A stretch of 64,000 nt of DNA from Chloroflexota bacterium (GTDB taxonomy: Bacteria; Chloroflexota; Anaerolineae; Anaerolineales; UBA11579). Below the pieces are notes generated by a model. That model saw only the letters and a list, made by a program, of their open reading frames with translations. It did not search any database and was not told the origin of the DNA. The DNA lies in the NCBI GenBank assembly GCA_016191875.1, contig JACPVG010000002.1, positions 1 through 64,000 of the forward strand. The letters run 5' to 3'. The stretch's first letter is position 1, and each line of letters begins with the position of its first letter. This document shows, piece by piece, positions 16,981 to 25,848 of the stretch. The position numbers and the translations under genes were made by a program.

Positions 16981-18306
16981 CTATGGGTCACGCTGGATTT
17001 GAATTGGCATCAAGAGCATTTCAGGCGAAGTCCCCTCAAAAAGAATCACCACTGCTCTATACTCCCCGGCTTCAATACTTGGGCCTACTCGGAAAGTGGA
17101 AACAAAATGCCCTTCCGCATCCGTCACCAATTCTGTGGCATAGGCAGGTGCGTAGAATTGCCATTGGTCTTCTTCAAAATCTGCACGATACAGCGCTAGT
17201 ATTACTCTGGCGTTTGAAGCTAAATTGTTGCCATAGAAATAGATAGTGTCGCCATCAGAAAAATCCTGCCGAATTGTCTCAGTAATTTTGAATGGGTCGT
17301 TAGGTCCAGGTTGGGCCTGCACAAGAAGTTTGGCCTGACCTCCCCCAACTTCCATTGGGGAAAATTCGTAAATGGCCTGCAAAACCCCCCATTCAAAGTA
17401 TGTCACGCGCCATTGGCCAACGGGAGTATCGGCACCAAAATACAGAAGTAATCCAAAATTGTCTCTCGATTCACCTATCTGAACGTATTCACCGGCCTGT
17501 TCTGCTCTAATTACGCCGTCCATGTACCCAAGTGGCTGGTAGTAACGATTATCAAGAGGATCGATCAGGAACAGATCCATGCCTATTGGTTCGTCACCCA
17601 GACTTAGGCCGTGAACACAGAGCAAGACAAACCGTTGATCTAGTTGGTTGCCCCAAGGATGAAGACTAATTGATGGAGAGTTCGCATCAGGCTGATAGAA
17701 AGCATCACAACCTGACACTCCGAATCCCCCAGTGAATACTTGATGTGGGGGCAAAAACGTGAACTCCAGATTATCTGCAAATCCTTCACCAATAAGAGGT
17801 GGGGATGGATAAGCGCGCGAGTAGGGGGGACAATCCTCCTGAATACAAGGTGGCAAATAGAAGTTTCGAAAAGAGTTCTTGTGCACAGCAAATCGGGCTA
17901 TCGCAGTCGTGCCAGTTGTCACGCTCAACAGCACACTTTCGTCTGACTGGGGTAACAATTCAGGAGTCTTGACTAATTCGACTTGATAATCCGCTGGTTG
18001 CGAGACTTCAACGCATGTTGGAGCTTCTCCAGGCCTTGTCAAGTAATTTATGCTGGCGGTAGATAAATCCATCCCTTGGCGTATGACCACTTCAACGCCA
18101 GCTAGATTTCGTTCATTTGTGTTCTTCTCACCGTCTGAGTAGATATCTTCAAACACTTCAAAGCAAACTTGGAGAATTGGGCTACTAGGAATTGGATTGG
18201 GAGTTGGAATCTTACGAACATCTGGCGCAATAACAGAACAAGCTGTACAAGTCAAGGCAAACATCAGCATATACAGAAAATGGCGATGGTGTTTAGGCAA
18301 ACGCAT
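16981..18306 (-). CDS. Hypothetical lipoprotein with SdrD/Cna-B-like segment
   Basis: About 441 residues from ATG 18306. The N-terminus is basic, then hydrophobic (LYMLMFALTCTAC), a plausible lipoprotein signal with Cys at the end. Soon after comes VFEDIYSDGEKNTNERNLAG, which resembles the first strand and calcium-like loop of SdrD/Cna-B domains. The rest is not recognised. AT-rich codon use separates it from neighbours. A TTG start at 18333 is possible but would put residues before the signal. Probably secreted and membrane-anchored. Confidence 0.75.
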   Translation of the reverse strand: MRLPKHHRHFLYMLMFALTCTACSVIAPDVRKIPTPNPIPSSPILQVCFEVFEDIYSDGEKNTNERNLAGVEVVIRQGMDLSTASINYLTRPGEAPTCVEVSQPADYQVELVKTPELLPQSDESVLLSVTTGTTAIARFAVHKNSFRNFYLPPCIQEDCPPYSRAYPSPPLIGEGFADNLEFTFLPPHQVFTGGFGVSGCDAFYQPDANSPSISLHPWGNQLDQRFVLLCVHGLSLGDEPIGMDLFLIDPLDNRYYQPLGYMDGVIRAEQAGEYVQIGESRDNFGLLLYFGADTPVGQWRVTYFEWGVLQAIYEFSPMEVGGGQAKLLVQAQPGPNDPFKITETIRQDFSDGDTIYFYGNNLASNARVILALYRADFEEDQWQFYAPAYATELVTDAEGHFVSTFRVGPSIEAGEYRAVVILFEGTSPEMLLMPIQIQRDP

Positions 18307-18430
18307 TTCTAGATACTCGGATTCCCCGCCCAAAAATTAGAGACTCTCTTTCTCGCCTAAGTCGACCAATGATGCAATCATAAATGACTTTTGCGCAAGT
18401 TACAAGCATCTTCGTGATTTCCACCGCCGG

Positions 18431-18579
18431 ATTTTGAAGGGAGTGTCTAACTTTGAGGATTGTTATTGCGAGCGAAGCGAAGCAATCTCGAGTTTGTAGC
18501 GCAAGATTGCTTCGTCGGGCTGCGCCCTCCTCACAATGACAGAATACTTGCTTTCGAGTTTAGACACTCCCATTTTGAA
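18431..18579. mobile_element. MITE-like element with 8-bp target duplication
   Basis: The element proper is 18439-18571 (133 bp). Its ends are inverted: GGGAGTGTCTAA on the left and TTAGACACTCCC on the right. It is flanked by direct repeats ATTTTGAA (18431-18438 and 18572-18579). The interior holds a long imperfect hairpin, GCGAAGCGAAGCAATCTCG against AGATTGCTTCG. No coding capacity. Confidence 0.85.
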
Positions 18580-18586
18580 ATACCCG

Positions 18587-18615
18587 TTGACAACCGTCCC
18601 GCGCGGGTGTATCCT
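18587..18615 (+). promoter_or_regulatory. Promoter of the 18.6-kb leader transcript
   Basis: TTGACA (18587-18592), a 17-bp spacer and TATCCT (18610-18615). Predicted transcription start is around 18622, at the foot of the first hairpin. Confidence 0.7.
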
Positions 18616-18622
18616 ATCGTTG

Positions 18623-18712
18623 CGCCGGAGGAATCCGGCGACGCCACACAAGGAGGTACGCCGTCATGTGCAGCATCCACACCGCTATGACCCTTACTCG
18701 TTGCGTACCTCC
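18623..18712 (+). ncRNA. Structured leader RNA with sequestered ribosome binding site
   Basis: Hairpin 1 is CGCCGGA (18623-18629), tetraloop GGAA, TCCGGCG (18634-18640). Hairpin 2 pairs GGAGGTACGC (18652-18661) with GCGTACCTCC (18703-18712), ten perfect pairs that bury the strong AGGAGG of the 20-codon ORF. A terminator follows. No known riboswitch class was recognised. Confidence 0.6.
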
Positions 18713-18728
18713 GGCACGGGCTGTTTAA
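18666..18728 (+). CDS. 20-residue leader peptide or small protein
   Basis: ATG 18666 is preceded by AGGAGG at 9 bp, an ideal ribosome binding site. The peptide is MCSIHTAMTLTRCVPPARAV. Ribosomes translating codons 12-16 would occupy the 3' arm that otherwise covers the start site. Two Cys, two Arg and two Pro are present but no run of one amino acid as in classical attenuators. It may be a leader peptide for the small unit or a stand-alone microprotein. Confidence 0.5.
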   Translation: MCSIHTAMTLTRCVPPARAV

Positions 18729-18754
18729 CCCCGCTCGGTTTTCTGGCTGACCCG

Positions 18755-18781
18755 GCCGCAGGTGCGCAACCGCCCTGCGGC
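18755..18781 (+). terminator. Intrinsic terminator / attenuator after the leader ORF
   Basis: Stem GCCGCAGG/CCTGCGGC, 8 bp with an 11-nt loop, followed by TTTTTG. It lies 26 bp after the leader ORF stop and about 210 bp before the ABC operon. Confidence 0.82.
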
Positions 18782-18872
18782 TTTTTGTTTTCCGGGGCGA
18801 CGCGGTTCTTCCTCCTTTCAGGCGGTGAGGAGAAAGAACGAACCCGAAACTTTAGAATTCTCTAAGGAAATC

Positions 18873-18899
18873 TTGACAAACGGTAACATGATGGATAAT
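18873..18899 (+). promoter_or_regulatory. Probable ABC operon promoter
   Basis: TTGACA (18873-18878), a 15-bp spacer and GATAAT (18894-18899), in a markedly AT-rich stretch. The spacer is short, so confidence is moderate. Confidence 0.55.
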
Positions 18900-18988
18900 C
18901 TGGTAAATATATTCAATTCGATTTTCATAAATAGAAATTTGGCTTCAAGAAAATTGAGAACTCGGTCATCGCTCACAAGGAGAGTGCA

Positions 18989-19998
<1,010 letters not shown>

Positions 19999-19999
<1 letters not shown>

Positions 20000-20814
20000 T
20001 GCTCGCCCGCGCCCGCGATTACGCCGACCTGTACCTGGTCAACGCCAAGACGGCCATCATCGGCCAGTTCCAGTACCGGCTGGCGAACCTGATGTTCCTG
20101 GTGCATCTGGTCATCGAACCGCTCATCTACCTCATCGTGTGGACGAATGTGGCCGAGGCACAGGGCGGTTCGGTGGGCGGCTACACCGCCTCGACCTTCG
20201 CCGCCTACTACATCGTCTGGACGCTGGTGCGCCAGTTCAACCTGTCGCTCTCGCCGTTTTCGTTCGAGTGGCGCATCAAGAACGGCCGCCTGGCCGGGGA
20301 ACTGCTGCGCCCGGTGCATCCCATCCACTACGACCTGGGCTTCTTCCTGGGCATCAAAGTGCCCTATGTGGTGTACTGGCTGCCGGCCGGCCTGATCCTG
20401 TGGCTCATCTTCCGCCCGGTCATCGAACTGACCTGGTGGCAGGTGGCGGCCTTCCCGGTGGCGCTCATGCTCGGCTTTCTGGTGCGCTTCGCCATGCTGT
20501 GGCTGCTGGGGCTGATCACCTTCTGGACGACCCGCGTCAGCGCCATCTTCGACTTGTTCTTCACGCTCGAACTGCTGCTCTCCGGCCGCCTGGTGCCGCT
20601 GGAACTGATGCCGGGCTGGGCGCAGGACATCGCCGCCTGGCTGCCGTTCCAGTGGGCCTTCGGCTTCCCCATCGAGGTGCTCATCGGCCGCCTGGCCCCC
20701 GACCAGATCGTGCGCGGCTTCGCCATCCAGGTCATCTGGATCGCCGTGTCCTACACGGTCATCCACCTGGTCTGGAAGCGCGGCATCAAACACTTCACGG
20801 CGGTGGGAGGTTGA
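19999..20814 (+). CDS. ABC-2 type permease, first subunit
   Basis: 271 residues with about six hydrophobic helices and no soluble domain. The layout and the motif around FWTTRVSAIFDLFFTLELLL place it in the ABC-2 permease family paired with COG4586-type ATPases. It overlaps the ATPase stop by one base, so the two are translationally coupled. A heterodimer with the next permease is likely. Confidence 0.88.
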
Positions 20815-20910
20815 GCGTTTGGCAGCCCTCCGTGGGCGGGCTGCCGGCAAGGAGAGAACCTTGAACAGACACAGAAACTCTTACGAGATACGCCGGAGGG
20901 CTGCACGACC

Positions 20911-21699
20911 ATGCTACGTGGACTGAAACTCTTCGGCCTGTTCGCCCGCATCAGCACGCTCAACGAGATGCAGTACCGGGCCAACTTCTTCATCCAGTTG
21001 CTGCAATCCTTCATCTCGCTGGGCACCGGCCTGGCCGTGCTGGCGGTGGTCTTCAGTTACACCGACAACCTGCACGGCTGGAGCGGCGGCGAGCTGCTGG
21101 CGGTGATGGGCGTGCACATCCTGATGGGCGGCATCATGCGCACCGTCATCCAGCCCAACATGGGCCGCCTGATGGAAGACGTGCAGGAAGGCACACTGGA
21201 TTACGCCCTCACCAAGCCGGAAGACTCGCAGGTGATGGTCAGCGTGCGCCAGTTCGCCATCTGGGCGGTGGTGGATGTGCTGATGGGCATCATCGTGCTG
21301 GTCTGGGCGCTGGTGAGCATCGGCAATCGGACCACTCTCGCCTCCGCCCTGCTGTTCGTCGTGGCTATGTTCCTGGGCGCGGTGATGATCTACTGCGTGT
21401 TCCTGATGTTCACCACCCTGGCGTTCTGGTTCGTGCGGGTGTGGGAACTGATGGAGATGTTCCAGAGCCTGTACCAGGCCGGGCGCTGGCCGGTGGGCAT
21501 CTACCCGGACTGGCTGCGGGCCGGCCTGACCTATCTCATCCCGGTGGCTTTTGCCGTGACGGTGCCCGCCGAGGCGCTCACCGGCCGGCTGACCCCGCAG
21601 ACCATCCTCATCGCCGCCGCGTTCACGCTGGTGCTGATGTGGGTCTCGCGCGCAGTCTGGAAATACGGCCTGCGCCATTACACCAGCGCGTCGTCCTAA
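20911..21699 (+). CDS. ABC-2 type permease, second subunit
   Basis: 262 residues with about six membrane segments; it resembles the preceding permease in layout (short N-terminal amphipathic stretch, final helix ending in WKYGLRHYTSA). It follows after 96 bp and is read into a strong terminator at 21759-21791. Together the three genes encode one exporter, possibly for a lipid, peptide or drug; nothing in the sequence fixes the substrate. Confidence 0.88.
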   Translation: MLRGLKLFGLFARISTLNEMQYRANFFIQLLQSFISLGTGLAVLAVVFSYTDNLHGWSGGELLAVMGVHILMGGIMRTVIQPNMGRLMEDVQEGTLDYALTKPEDSQVMVSVRQFAIWAVVDVLMGIIVLVWALVSIGNRTTLASALLFVVAMFLGAVMIYCVFLMFTTLAFWFVRVWELMEMFQSLYQAGRWPVGIYPDWLRAGLTYLIPVAFAVTVPAEALTGRLTPQTILIAAAFTLVLMWVSRAVWKYGLRHYTSASS

Positions 21700-21703
21700 A
21701 TCC

Positions 21704-21748
21704 GTAGGGACAGGGTTAAGGATGCGCAGCATCCCAACCTGTCCCTAC
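21704..21748. repeat. GTAGGGACAGG-type palindromic repeat
   Basis: Outer arms GTAGGGACAGG and CCTGTCCCTAC enclose an inner palindrome GGATGCGCAGCATCC. A copy with a different centre lies at 34527-34555. Confidence 0.75.
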
Positions 21749-21758
21749 ATGGAATGCA

Positions 21759-21791
21759 AGACACCCGATTTCTGACAGGAATCGGGTGTCT
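21759..21791 (+). terminator. Terminator of the ABC exporter operon
   Basis: Stem AGACACCCGATT/AATCGGGTGTCT, 12 perfect pairs with a 9-nt loop, followed by TTTGTATAAT. Confidence 0.85.
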
Positions 21792-21824
21792 TTGTATAAT
21801 CAGAATAGGCCACAGATTTAGTTA

Positions 21825-21853
21825 TTGACAATTCAGAACATATGTTCTATTAT
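21825..21853 (+). promoter_or_regulatory. Promoter with LexA/SOS-box-like operator
   Basis: TTGACA (21825-21830), exactly 17 bp, then TATTAT (21848-21853). The spacer contains AGAACATATGTTCT (21835-21848), a perfect 14-bp palindrome. It contains GAACATATGTTC, matching the Gram-positive-type LexA box (GAAC-N4-GTTC). A repressor there would block polymerase directly. Confidence 0.8.
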
Positions 21854-21877
21854 CAAAGGAAACTGGAGGCGCAATCT

Positions 21878-23065
21878 ATGGCCCTTACTGTAAAGCTGGA
21901 AGACATCCGGGTCGCAGAAGAAACTGACTTCAAGAAACCTTCCCTGCCACCCATCACAAACTCTGAGCACCTACAGAGACCCAGCCTTGGAACTACTTCG
22001 GCTGGGAAAAGTATAGATTGGTATGTTGATTCTCAGGTGGAAGAAGGTAACTGGGTTGAGCAGGTTATTCCGGCTGAGATAGTTGGGCTAAGCAGGCCAA
22101 TTACAGTATTCCGTGCTTCAAGGAAGACTAACCTGATTTCCTATGCTTGGCACGGCGACAAGAATACATTCTGTCCGCCGATGTGGTGGGACCTTTCCAT
22201 TGGCTCAGGTGCTTGCGGCCTCGGTTGTCGCGCTTGTTTCTTAATGCTCACTCATCGAATCAAACGCGACCCCTCACGCCACTTACTCTATGACAATCTT
22301 GATGATTTCGTCCATGCTTCTGAAAAGTGGTTGAAGGATTCATCCAGGCGAAGACCGCATACGCTGGGTGTTGGAATTGACAGGTCTGATTCCCTTCTTT
22401 ATGAAGGAGTGATTCCGCACGTCAGGTCGTTAGCCCCTCTTTTTGCAAATCCCGAAATCAACTCGAACCAAAACAAGTTGATTCTTCTCACAAAGACAGC
22501 AAACACCCACTACCTGGAAGACATCCTCCCAGAGCATCGAGGAAATGTCGTTGTCAGCTTTAGTCTGAATCCCGAATCAATTGCGGATTTGTGGGAAGGT
22601 AAGTGGCCGGATGGCGAAAGGATTACCCCTCCCGTCATTTCGAGGCTGGAAGCAGCTAAGTACGCTCAAGATCTGGGGTTTGAAGTTCGCGTAAGAGTTG
22701 ATCCCATTCTTACACCCAAGGGCTGGGAAGGTGAGTACAAGGACTTCATATATCTAGTGAAGTCAATGGGGATTGATTTCAAATACTGGACGTTGGGTAC
22801 TTACCGTGAGAAGAACAAACAGCTGGATGCCTGGCGGGAACGGTGGGGGCTATCGCCGATGGAATGGGAACCGGGAGAAGAATCGATGGATAAGGACGGG
22901 ACCCATCGACATCTGTCTGAGGCCATGCGCATCGAGATATATCAGACAATGACCGAACTAATCAAAGAGGAATTTCCAACAGGGCGAGTGTCGCTTTGCA
23001 AGGAGACACATACTGTTAGGAAAGCTGTTTCACTATGTAACTCGGATTGCAACTGCCTAATCTAA
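21878..23065 (+). CDS. Radical SAM protein, spore-photoproduct-lyase-like (three-Cys motif)
   Basis: 395 residues from ATG 21878, chosen because GGAGG lies 8 bp upstream; the earlier ATG 21842 falls inside the operator. A C-x3-C-x2-C cluster motif (Cys113, Cys117, Cys120, in GACGLGCRACF) is the radical SAM type. GFEVRVRVDPILTPKGWEGE matches the strand and Asp-Pro motif of the SplB-like superfamily (COG1533). The C-terminus ends in a second Cys group (LCNSDCNCLI). AT-rich codon use and the SOS-like promoter suggest an acquired, damage-responsive gene. The TcmP-family gene converges on it with overlapping stop codons. Confidence 0.85.
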   Translation: MALTVKLEDIRVAEETDFKKPSLPPITNSEHLQRPSLGTTSAGKSIDWYVDSQVEEGNWVEQVIPAEIVGLSRPITVFRASRKTNLISYAWHGDKNTFCPPMWWDLSIGSGACGLGCRACFLMLTHRIKRDPSRHLLYDNLDDFVHASEKWLKDSSRRRPHTLGVGIDRSDSLLYEGVIPHVRSLAPLFANPEINSNQNKLILLTKTANTHYLEDILPEHRGNVVVSFSLNPESIADLWEGKWPDGERITPPVISRLEAAKYAQDLGFEVRVRVDPILTPKGWEGEYKDFIYLVKSMGIDFKYWTLGTYREKNKQLDAWRERWGLSPMEWEPGEESMDKDGTHRHLSEAMRIEIYQTMTELIKEEFPTGRVSLCKETHTVRKAVSLCNSDCNCLI

Positions 23066-24198
23066 TTGCCGAACGTGAATTCCGAGTCATCCTTGCTGAA
23101 CGTCCCTACCTTGTTTAGAATTCGTCCATCACTGTGCAATTGATTTAGCGCCTTAGTCACATGCGAACCCTTAATTCTTCCAAACCAGTTTCTCATTAAG
23201 AATAGCCTGATTGCCGTTCTTGAAACGGTTCTTCCCTTAAACTCAGTAAGTATCTCTTCTTTGATGGCGTTTACTTTACTCTGAAAGATTTCCTCCTTAG
23301 AAGGATCCATGCTAAACAGTGTGGGTTGACGCGTGACTTGGTGGCGATATTCAGCAATCTGAGATTGATAATCCTCTTCAACCCCGTATATTACGTCACT
23401 AGCTAAGATTATCCCTTTTGGATGCCCAGTTGCTGAAACCAGGAAGAATTTTCGCTGTCCCTTTATTGAGCGGATGGGATAAGCACCCGCGAATCCACCC
23501 CTTCCATTTCGATATTGCGTGGCAAGTCTTTCCAGATATAGTTGGAGTGCGTTATTTACTCTCTCGTTCGATGATCTGCCGGAGAGTCGCGAATGCAACA
23601 GAGAAGAGTCATCGATTCCGTACAACTTGGGTAATTTGGCGTATTTCTTCTCAGAACCCGGTTTGGCGGACTCGAAAAAACCATCCAATCTCCTGATTGT
23701 TGCCGTGTCAAAACGAATCCAGATATCTGTTGGTGCTTCCCGGTTGATGAGTCTTTCTACTGATGCCCAGTCATAACCACTTACACCAAAGTCATCCAAG
23801 AAGAATATGGCGGCAGAGTTGCCTATTAGAGAAAGTATCGGGTCAATATTCTCTATAAATGTTCCGGAGTAATTTGTAACAACCTCAGCAAATGGCGATG
23901 TACTCTGAACTAAGTTTGAGTAGTTCTCGCGGTTTGCCTCAACATTGATACACCGCAACCCGTATGACTTATTAGCAATCTTTAGACCAAACGCATATTT
24001 TGCCGCGCGAATCGGCGAACCTTTGGAACCGTCCTGGTAAATACCCCTTCCAGCAAACCCATCTATATAGAATACATCCCCAGATCTCAAGCTCCCAAGT
24101 ATTCTTACAAAACCAACAAGATATTTTTGCACTAGGGTCAGTTTGCGGTCCGACCAGTCCTTAATCTCTTGGAAAAATTGTTGTGATGTGTCCGGCAC
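23062..24198 (-). CDS. tcmP: Three-Cys-motif partner protein, TcmP family
   Basis: About 378 residues. The family is named for recurrent pairing with a three-Cys-motif protein, which is what lies opposite here. The N-terminal region has a methyltransferase-like layout: VFYIDGFAGRGIYQDG resembles the SAM-binding loop, INVEAN the second acidic motif, and FFLDDFGVSGYDW the usual DPFG block, here with Asp for Pro. A winged-helix-like C-terminus is possible (SHVTKALNQLHSDGRI). AAGAAGG favours the GTG at 24198 (9 bp) over the GTG at 24207, which touches it. AT-rich. The stop overlaps that of the radical SAM gene (CTAA). Confidence 0.85.
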   Translation of the reverse strand: MPDTSQQFFQEIKDWSDRKLTLVQKYLVGFVRILGSLRSGDVFYIDGFAGRGIYQDGSKGSPIRAAKYAFGLKIANKSYGLRCINVEANRENYSNLVQSTSPFAEVVTNYSGTFIENIDPILSLIGNSAAIFFLDDFGVSGYDWASVERLINREAPTDIWIRFDTATIRRLDGFFESAKPGSEKKYAKLPKLYGIDDSSLLHSRLSGRSSNERVNNALQLYLERLATQYRNGRGGFAGAYPIRSIKGQRKFFLVSATGHPKGIILASDVIYGVEEDYQSQIAEYRHQVTRQPTLFSMDPSKEEIFQSKVNAIKEEILTEFKGRTVSRTAIRLFLMRNWFGRIKGSHVTKALNQLHSDGRILNKVGTFSKDDSEFTFGN

Positions 24199-24275
24199 CT
24201 TAGCCACCCTTCTTTATTATCAGGGATCACTATGAAGATATTAGCACCAAGATTTTAGAAACACAAGCAAAATCC

Positions 24276-24992
24276 TTACCCCGCCAGCCGCACCCTTCTG
24301 AACGTCTCCGCATACTCGAACGACACGTGCTCGGCGCGCTCGCCGTGCCTCTGGCGCAATCGTTCCTCCAGTTCGGCCGGTTCGCCGATCTGGCTCTTAT
24401 GCTCGCACAGCGCCTTGATCTTCAAATCCATCGTCGCGCTGATGTCCACCCAGTAATTTGGCGTCTCGGTGAATTGCAAGAAGATATCCAGCACCTTGTG
24501 CGGTTCGAGGCCGCTGGCCTCGTGCTCCGGGAAATTCATTCGGTCGCGCGCCAGCGGGAAGACGGCATCCAGCACCGTGTCGCCCACCACCCGGTGGTCG
24601 GTGTGGTTGAGGCTCATGTTCTGGAAGATGCGCGTCGTCGGGTCATGCGTGATGAGCACATCCGGCCGGTGCGTCCGTATCTGCCGCACGATTAACTCGC
24701 GCAGCGCATACGTGTTCTGAATCTCGCCGTCCGGCTGGCCCAGGAACACGACCTCCTGCACGCCCAGCACGGCTGCGGCGCGGCGCTGTTCGTCTTTCCG
24801 CAGCGCCACCAGTTTCTCTTGCGTCATCTCTTTGTCGGCGGTGCCTTTGCTGCCGTCGGTGACGATGACGTAAGTAACGCGCGCGCCGCCCTGCACCCAG
24901 CGCGCCACCGTGCCGGCCGCGCCGAATTCCGGGTCGTCCGGGTGGGCGACGATCAGCAGCACGCGCTCCGGCTGGGGGAAATTGTTGGGCAT
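24276..24992 (-). CDS. PIG-L / LmbE family deacetylase
   Basis: 238 residues. AHPDDPEFGAAGT carries the zinc-binding His-Pro-Asp-Asp motif; NHTDHRVVG supplies the later metal His. Family members remove N-acetyl groups from GlcNAc-type conjugates (for example MshB, BshB and GPI synthesis). ATG 24992 is chosen because AAGGAG is 9 bp upstream and homology starts just after; the open frame continues upstream through a repeat and terminator. Codon use returns to the GC-rich host pattern. Confidence 0.9.
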   Translation of the reverse strand: MPNNFPQPERVLLIVAHPDDPEFGAAGTVARWVQGGARVTYVIVTDGSKGTADKEMTQEKLVALRKDEQRRAAAVLGVQEVVFLGQPDGEIQNTYALRELIVRQIRTHRPDVLITHDPTTRIFQNMSLNHTDHRVVGDTVLDAVFPLARDRMNFPEHEASGLEPHKVLDIFLQFTETPNYWVDISATMDLKIKALCEHKSQIGEPAELEERLRQRHGERAEHVSFEYAETFRRVRLAG

Positions 24993-25038
24993 GGGCGAGG
25001 TCTCCTTTTGTCCTCTCCCCGATTCGCTGCACTCGACT

Positions 25039-25063
25039 CCCCTCTCCATAAAATGGAGAGGGG
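25039..25063. repeat. CCCCTCTCCAT palindrome
   Basis: Perfect 11-bp arms CCCCTCTCCAT/ATGGAGAGGGG around AAA, upstream of the deacetylase start. Different in sequence from the other repeat families here. Confidence 0.7.
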
Positions 25064-25094
25064 TTGGGGGTGAGGTCCCCCGATTATAAAAGAA

Positions 25095-25126
25095 AGACCC
25101 CAAAGGTCTTTGAGACCTTTGGGGTC
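25095..25126 (-). terminator. Terminator downstream of the membrane protein gene
   Basis: Stem AGACCCCAAAGGTC/GACCTTTGGGGTCT, 14 pairs with a 4-nt loop, followed on the minus strand by TTTCTTTTAT. It lies 18 bp beyond the stop at 25144. Confidence 0.88.
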
Positions 25127-25143
25127 TGGGAGGTTTTCTGGAA

Positions 25144-25701
25144 CTAAACTAACTCGTCGTCCGCATCCATCGCCCTGCGGCGGCGGCGGAACATCGGCCG
25201 CACCATCAGCCACAGGCCCCACAGGATGAGCAGGGCCGGCCAGTACGGGCCCAGCAGCGAAGGCTGGTTGAAGACCCACTCGCGAAAGATGGTGCTGAAG
25301 ATCAGGAACAGGATCAGGCTGGTGACGATGGGGTTCAGCCCCTCGCGCACCGCCTTGCGGAACCGGCCCTGCAGAAGGTTATCCAGGAACGCGCCCAGGC
25401 CCGCAAACCCGATGATGAGCGTCCAGGCGTAGGCCCAGCCCTGCCAGTCGCCGGTGCGGTTCATGTAGAACAGGATGCCGCCGATGCCGCCGATGATGCA
25501 GGCCGGCACCGCCAGCCCGGAGATGCCGCTCACCACCGCCGCCACCAGGAACAATGCGCCCACCGCCACCACCCACATCGGCCATTCCGCGAAGGTGTCC
25601 GCCCAGGTTTCCAGGCCGGGAACCAGCTGCACCGCCAGGAACCACCCGCCCAACAGGACGAGCAGCACGCCGATGGTGATACTGCCTCTACGAGTTTCCA
25701 T
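25144..25701 (-). CDS. Small polytopic membrane protein
   Basis: 185 residues with about six hydrophobic segments and a basic, then acidic C-terminal tail (FRRRRRAMDADDELV). The first segment (GVLLVLLGGWFLAVQL) resembles the LiaF/DUF5668-type transmembrane region, a weak match. No catalytic motif. Start: ATG 25701 with AAGGAG 6 bp upstream; TTG 25707 is less likely. Function unknown. Confidence 0.8.
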   Translation of the reverse strand: METRRGSITIGVLLVLLGGWFLAVQLVPGLETWADTFAEWPMWVVAVGALFLVAAVVSGISGLAVPACIIGGIGGILFYMNRTGDWQGWAYAWTLIIGFAGLGAFLDNLLQGRFRKAVREGLNPIVTSLILFLIFSTIFREWVFNQPSLLGPYWPALLILWGLWLMVRPMFRRRRRAMDADDELV

Positions 25702-25790
25702 GTCCAACTCCTTGATGACGAAAAGAATGCGTGTTGTGCATTAATAATACGCATTTCCGGCGCGCCGGTTGCGCCACACAGGGATGAAAA

Positions 25791-25836
25791 ACCGCCCGCA
25801 GGTTGGGATGCTTTGCATCCTTCGTCTGCGGGCGGT
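25791..25836 (-). terminator. Terminator of the FecR/SdrD/DUF3048 gene
   Basis: Arms ACCGCCCGCAG/CTGCGGGCGGT, 11 pairs, with an inner GGATGC/GCATCC hairpin and TTTTTC on the minus-strand side. The inner GGATGC...GCATCC unit recurs in the palindromes at 21.7 and 48.7 kb. Confidence 0.82.
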
Positions 25837-25848
25837 TGCGCTCGACGT

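Larger units (their letters stand above)
18334..18988. other. Long intergenic region with MITE, leader and two promoters
   Basis: 655 bp without a conventional gene. It contains a 133-bp inverted-repeat element (18439-18571), a promoter at 18587-18615, a structured transcript with a 20-codon ORF and terminator (18622-18786), an AT-rich promoter at 18873-18899, and the ribosome binding site of the ABC operon. Confidence 0.8.

Noticed and set aside
21825-24207. The radical SAM/TcmP pair as a restriction-modification or CRISPR-type defence island
   Set aside because: No nuclease, specificity subunit, Cas protein or repeat-spacer array is present; damage response fits the promoter better.
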